Assembly (NCBI RefSeq): GCF_001717585.1
Contig: NZ_CP017042.1
Location: 719,501 to 783,500 of the forward strand
Source: Selenomonas sp. oral taxon 920
Lineage (GTDB): Bacteria > Bacillota > Negativicutes > Selenomonadales > Selenomonadaceae
Length of the DNA: 64,000 nucleotides
Reading direction: 5' to 3'
Shown: one piece after another, positions 61,750 to 64,000 of the stretch
How the letters are laid out: each line of letters begins with the position of its first letter
Numbering within the stretch: position 1 is the stretch's first letter
Position numbers and translations under genes: made by a program
Notes under the pieces: model-generated
Seen by the model: the letters and a program-made list of their open reading frames with translations, nothing else
What the model was told of the DNA's origin: nothing
Database searches by the model: none

Positions 61750-62112
61750 TTATTTCGCTGCAAAGGAGAATTTCAGACCCTGTGAGAGGGAAGGGGCAAT
61801 GCCGCCCTCAACCTCGATCTGCCCGGGCATAGAGCCCTTCGCGTTGAAGAGGAGGGTGCAGTGTCCGCTCTCACGAATCGTGTCGTTCGCGTTCTCGCCA
61901 ACGCGCACGACCTTGTATTTCTGCTTGCCGACCGTGAGGGTGTCACCGGCGGCAATGTCTGCTGTCAGCTCGTACGGCGTATGCTCAATAACCATCTCGG
62001 CGAGATTCGGATGTGCGCCCTCGTCGAGCAGGATGACGCTGCTGTTCGTCTCGAGGAATTTGCGCGCCAGCTTGCCGATGGCCGTGACCGTAACTTCGTA
62101 TTTTACACTCAT
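61750..62112 (-). CDS. PTS glucitol/sorbitol-type IIA component
   Basis: A 120-residue IIA of the glucitol (SrlB/GutB) family. LLDEGAHPNLAEMVIEHTPYELTADI (quoted in part, about 29-53) contains the likely phosphorylated histidine in EHT, and GHCTLLFNAKGSMPGQIEVEG is the C-terminal hallmark. No glucitol IIB or IIC gene is adjacent, so it is an orphan that may serve a permease encoded elsewhere or have a regulatory role. It is divergent from the IIABC permease. Confidence 0.82.
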   Translation of the reverse strand: MSVKYEVTVTAIGKLARKFLETNSSVILLDEGAHPNLAEMVIEHTPYELTADIAAGDTLTVGKQKYKVVRVGENANDTIRESGHCTLLFNAKGSMPGQIEVEGGIAPSLSQGLKFSFAAK

Positions 62113-62214
62113 TGTAATGCCTCCCCGGATCGCAATCCGAATTTCCCAATGATTTCTTAAAATTATTCTACCACAAGCGCCATCTATTGTAAAATCTTTT
62201 CGTATCTTCCTGCA

Positions 62215-62243
62215 TTGACAAGTGAAAAGGAAATTAGTACACT
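62215..62243 (+). promoter_or_regulatory. promoter of the PTS IIABC gene
   Basis: TTGACA (62215-62220), a 17-base spacer and TACACT (62238-62243), about 60 bases before the start codon. Confidence 0.55.
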
Positions 62244-62310
62244 TTGACGCAAGGGAATCCGTAAATATATGGGAAGACTCTAGTGTCATCATTTTATAGG
62301 GGGACTTCAT

Positions 62311-64000
62311 ATGCAGGACATTCGTTTGGACAGCCCGCTGAAGGGGCGGTTGATTCCGCTCTCGGAGGTGACAGATCCGGCGTTTGCGAGCGGTGCGATG
62401 GGGCGCGGTGCGGCGATTGCAGAGCCTGAGGGGCGTGTTGTCTCGCCGGTGGACGGTGAGGTCACGGTGCTCTTTGGCTCCAAGCACGCGATCGGCATTC
62501 ATTCGGCGGATGGGGTGGATCTCCTCATCCACGTCGGCGTGGATACGGTCAAGCTCGAGGGCAAGCATTTCACGGCACATGTCGCACAGGGCGATACAGT
62601 GAAGCGCGGACAGCTGCTGCTCGAGTTCGATCCCGAGGCGATCCGCGCGGAGGGGTATGAAACGACAACCCCCGTGCTCGTGACAAATGCGGCAGATTAC
62701 GGGAAGATCACGTTCGCACTGGGCGATGCGGAGATTTCCTCGGGCGGCGATGAGCCTGTCGAGGAAGGACCTGCAGCAGCACTTTCGGCGGAGGATGATA
62801 TCGATCCAAACCTGCCGAAGGAGGAGCGCGTCGCAAAGCTCATCTGGAAGTACGTCGGCGGCACTGGGAATGTGCGCAGTGCTGAGCACTGTGCGACGCG
62901 TCTGCGCCTCATCGTAAACGACAAGTCGATCATCGACGAGAAGGCGATCGAGAACATCGACGGGGTGAAGGGGCAGTTCTTTGCTGCCGCACAGTATCAG
63001 ATCATCCTTGGCACAGGCTTTGTTGACAAGGTGTTCGATGCCTTTGTTGCGGGTACGAACCTCGTGGGGGCTGTGAACAGCAAGCAGGAGGCGTACGATC
63101 AGATGACGCCGCTGCAGAAAGTCTCGCGCACGCTCGGCGATGTCTTTGTTCCGATTATCCCCGTGCTCGTTGCCACCGGTCTTTTCATGGGACTGCGCGG
63201 TGCGGCGCAGAGTCTCGGCGTTGAGATGAGCGACAACCTGCTCCGCATGAGTCAGATCCTCACGGATACGGCGTTTGCCTTCCTGCCCGCGCTCGTGTGC
63301 TGGTCGACGATGAACAGATTCGGCGGCACACCTGTCATCGGTATTGTTCTCGGACTCATGCTCGTTGCACCGCAGCTGCCGAATGCGTATGCGATTGCGG
63401 CGGGTGATGCCGTTCCTCTCTCCATGGATATTTTCGGCATTCCAATCCCCGTTGTCGGCTATCAGGGCTCCGTTCTGCCCGCACTTGTGCTTGGTATCTT
63501 TGCCGCGCGGCTGCAAAAGTGGTTCAAGACCTTTGTGCCTGACATTATAGACCTCATCGTGACACCGTTCCTGACGCTGTTCGTCTCGATGCTGCTCGGT
63601 CTGCTCATCATCGGACCCATCATGCACACGCTTGAGATCGGCATCTTTGGTGCGGTGCGTGCCTTCCTTGAACTCCCGTACGGCATCGGCGGCTTCATCG
63701 TTGGCGGCGTACATCAGGTCATCGTCGTGTTCGGCGTGCACCACGTATTCAACGCGCTCGAGGTACAGCTGCTCGCATCGACGGGGCTCGACCCGTTCAA
63801 CGCGATCATCACGGGCGCCATTGTCGCGCAGGGCGGCGCTGCGGTTGCTGTCGCGGCGCGTACGCACGATGCGAAGAAACGTGCCCTCTACATCTCCTCG
63901 GCGGTTCCCGCGTTCCTCGGCATAACGGAGCCGGCGATCTTCGGTATCAATCTGCGCTTTATGAAGCCGTTCATCTACGGCCTCGTCGGCGGTGCGTGTG
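62311..64000 (+). CDS. PTS permease, IIA-IIB-IIC domain order (partial, runs off the window)
   Basis: The first 563 residues of a glucose/sucrose-superfamily permease are present; the 3' end lies beyond 64000. Residues 1-145 are an EIIA-Glc domain with the paired histidines H59 and H74 (the latter phosphorylated, in LLIHVGVDTV). Residues about 165-250 are an EIIB with the active Cys194 in SAEHCATRLRL. The IIC channel follows, with GGVHQVIVVFGVHHVFN and AVPAFLGITEPAIFG typical of sucrose, trehalose or beta-glucoside permeases. The more usual fused order is IIB-IIC-IIA. ATG 62311 follows AGGGGGA. The sugar is unknown. Confidence 0.9.
   Translation, partial: MQDIRLDSPLKGRLIPLSEVTDPAFASGAMGRGAAIAEPEGRVVSPVDGEVTVLFGSKHAIGIHSADGVDLLIHVGVDTVKLEGKHFTAHVAQGDTVKRGQLLLEFDPEAIRAEGYETTTPVLVTNAADYGKITFALGDAEISSGGDEPVEEGPAAALSAEDDIDPNLPKEERVAKLIWKYVGGTGNVRSAEHCATRLRLIVNDKSIIDEKAIENIDGVKGQFFAAAQYQIILGTGFVDKVFDAFVAGTNLVGAVNSKQEAYDQMTPLQKVSRTLGDVFVPIIPVLVATGLFMGLRGAAQSLGVEMSDNLLRMSQILTDTAFAFLPALVCWSTMNRFGGTPVIGIVLGLMLVAPQLPNAYAIAAGDAVPLSMDIFGIPIPVVGYQGSVLPALVLGIFAARLQKWFKTFVPDIIDLIVTPFLTLFVSMLLGLLIIGPIMHTLEIGIFGAVRAFLELPYGIGGFIVGGVHQVIVVFGVHHVFNALEVQLLASTGLDPFNAIITGAIVAQGGAAVAVAARTHDAKKRALYISSAVPAFLGITEPAIFGINLRFMKPFIYGLVGGAC

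Noticed and set aside
61750-63867. A 705-codon open frame on the minus strand
   Set aside because: Only its last 120 codons are a real gene (glucitol IIA). The rest lies antisense to the PTS permease, rich in Arg and His as expected of a shadow in GC-rich DNA.

Overview
The window looks like a chromosomal segment of a Selenomonas-like member of the Negativicutes, the diderm Firmicutes. Low-GC Firmicute-type families (RpiR-regulated fructose PTS, EcfT-TruA, FtsEX with an EnvC-like hydrolase and CtpA, DUF2225, DUF4127) sit beside genes that only make sense with an outer membrane (a TolC-family channel with a MacA/MacB-like pump). The DNA is GC-rich in coding regions with AT-rich intergenic promoters, and many genes overlap by 1-20 bases. 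No rRNA, tRNA or CRISPR array was recognised. The species assignment is inference.

Layout. 1-1.2 kb: M20 amidohydrolase. 1.3-5.4 kb (minus): RpiR regulator, fructose PTS IIBC, 1-phosphofructokinase and class II ketose-bisphosphate aldolase. 5.4-10.1 kb (minus): U32 peptidase, class III aminotransferase, phosphoribosyltransferase and lgt, from one likely promoter. 10.4-20.4 kb (plus): an 11-gene complex I operon, nuoABCDHIJKLMN, without nuoE, F or G and with a long Ala/Lys/Glu-rich tail on NuoI. 20.5-23.3 kb: exported PDZ-like protein, lipoprotein, a small inverted-repeat element and a decayed transposase. 23.3-26.9 kb: DUF2225 protein, unknown protein, DUF4127 protein and flavodoxin, tightly packed. 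27.0-28.5 kb: a MITE-like element, then a class V aminotransferase interrupted by an in-frame amber codon. 28.6-29.8 kb: MBL-fold hydrolase.

29.8-35.3 kb is a uronate-type catabolic island: KduD-like dehydrogenase, TRAP transporter (binding-protein gene frameshifted), IolB/KduI-like isomerase and a FadR-type regulator, with repeated operator-like sequences between divergent promoters. 35.4-39.3 kb: anchored unknown protein, methyltransferase, ATP-grasp/esterase pair and a DUF454 protein. 39.4-43.3 kb: ftsE, ftsX, an EnvC-like M23 protein and ctpA, the division-linked peptidoglycan hydrolase module. 43.4-47.8 kb: TolC, MacA-like and MacB-like tripartite pump genes. 47.9-52.9 kb: cupin, YdcF-like protein, MATE transporter and a polar amino acid ABC importer. 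53.0-55.4 kb: an HD-GYP protein and an EAL-HDOD protein facing each other. 55.5-60.6 kb: EcfT, TruA and a PilB-PilT-PilC set. 60.7-64 kb: lipoprotein flavodoxin with a coupled small membrane protein, an orphan glucitol-type PTS IIA, and an IIA-IIB-IIC PTS permease cut by the window end.

The items most worth a second look are the EFG-less complex I with its NuoI tail, two broken genes each explained by one base, an inverted-repeat element family present twice, the operator/promoter architecture of the uronate island, and the DUF2225-unknown-DUF4127-flavodoxin and ATP-grasp/esterase clusters. I found no clear undescribed defence or mobile system.
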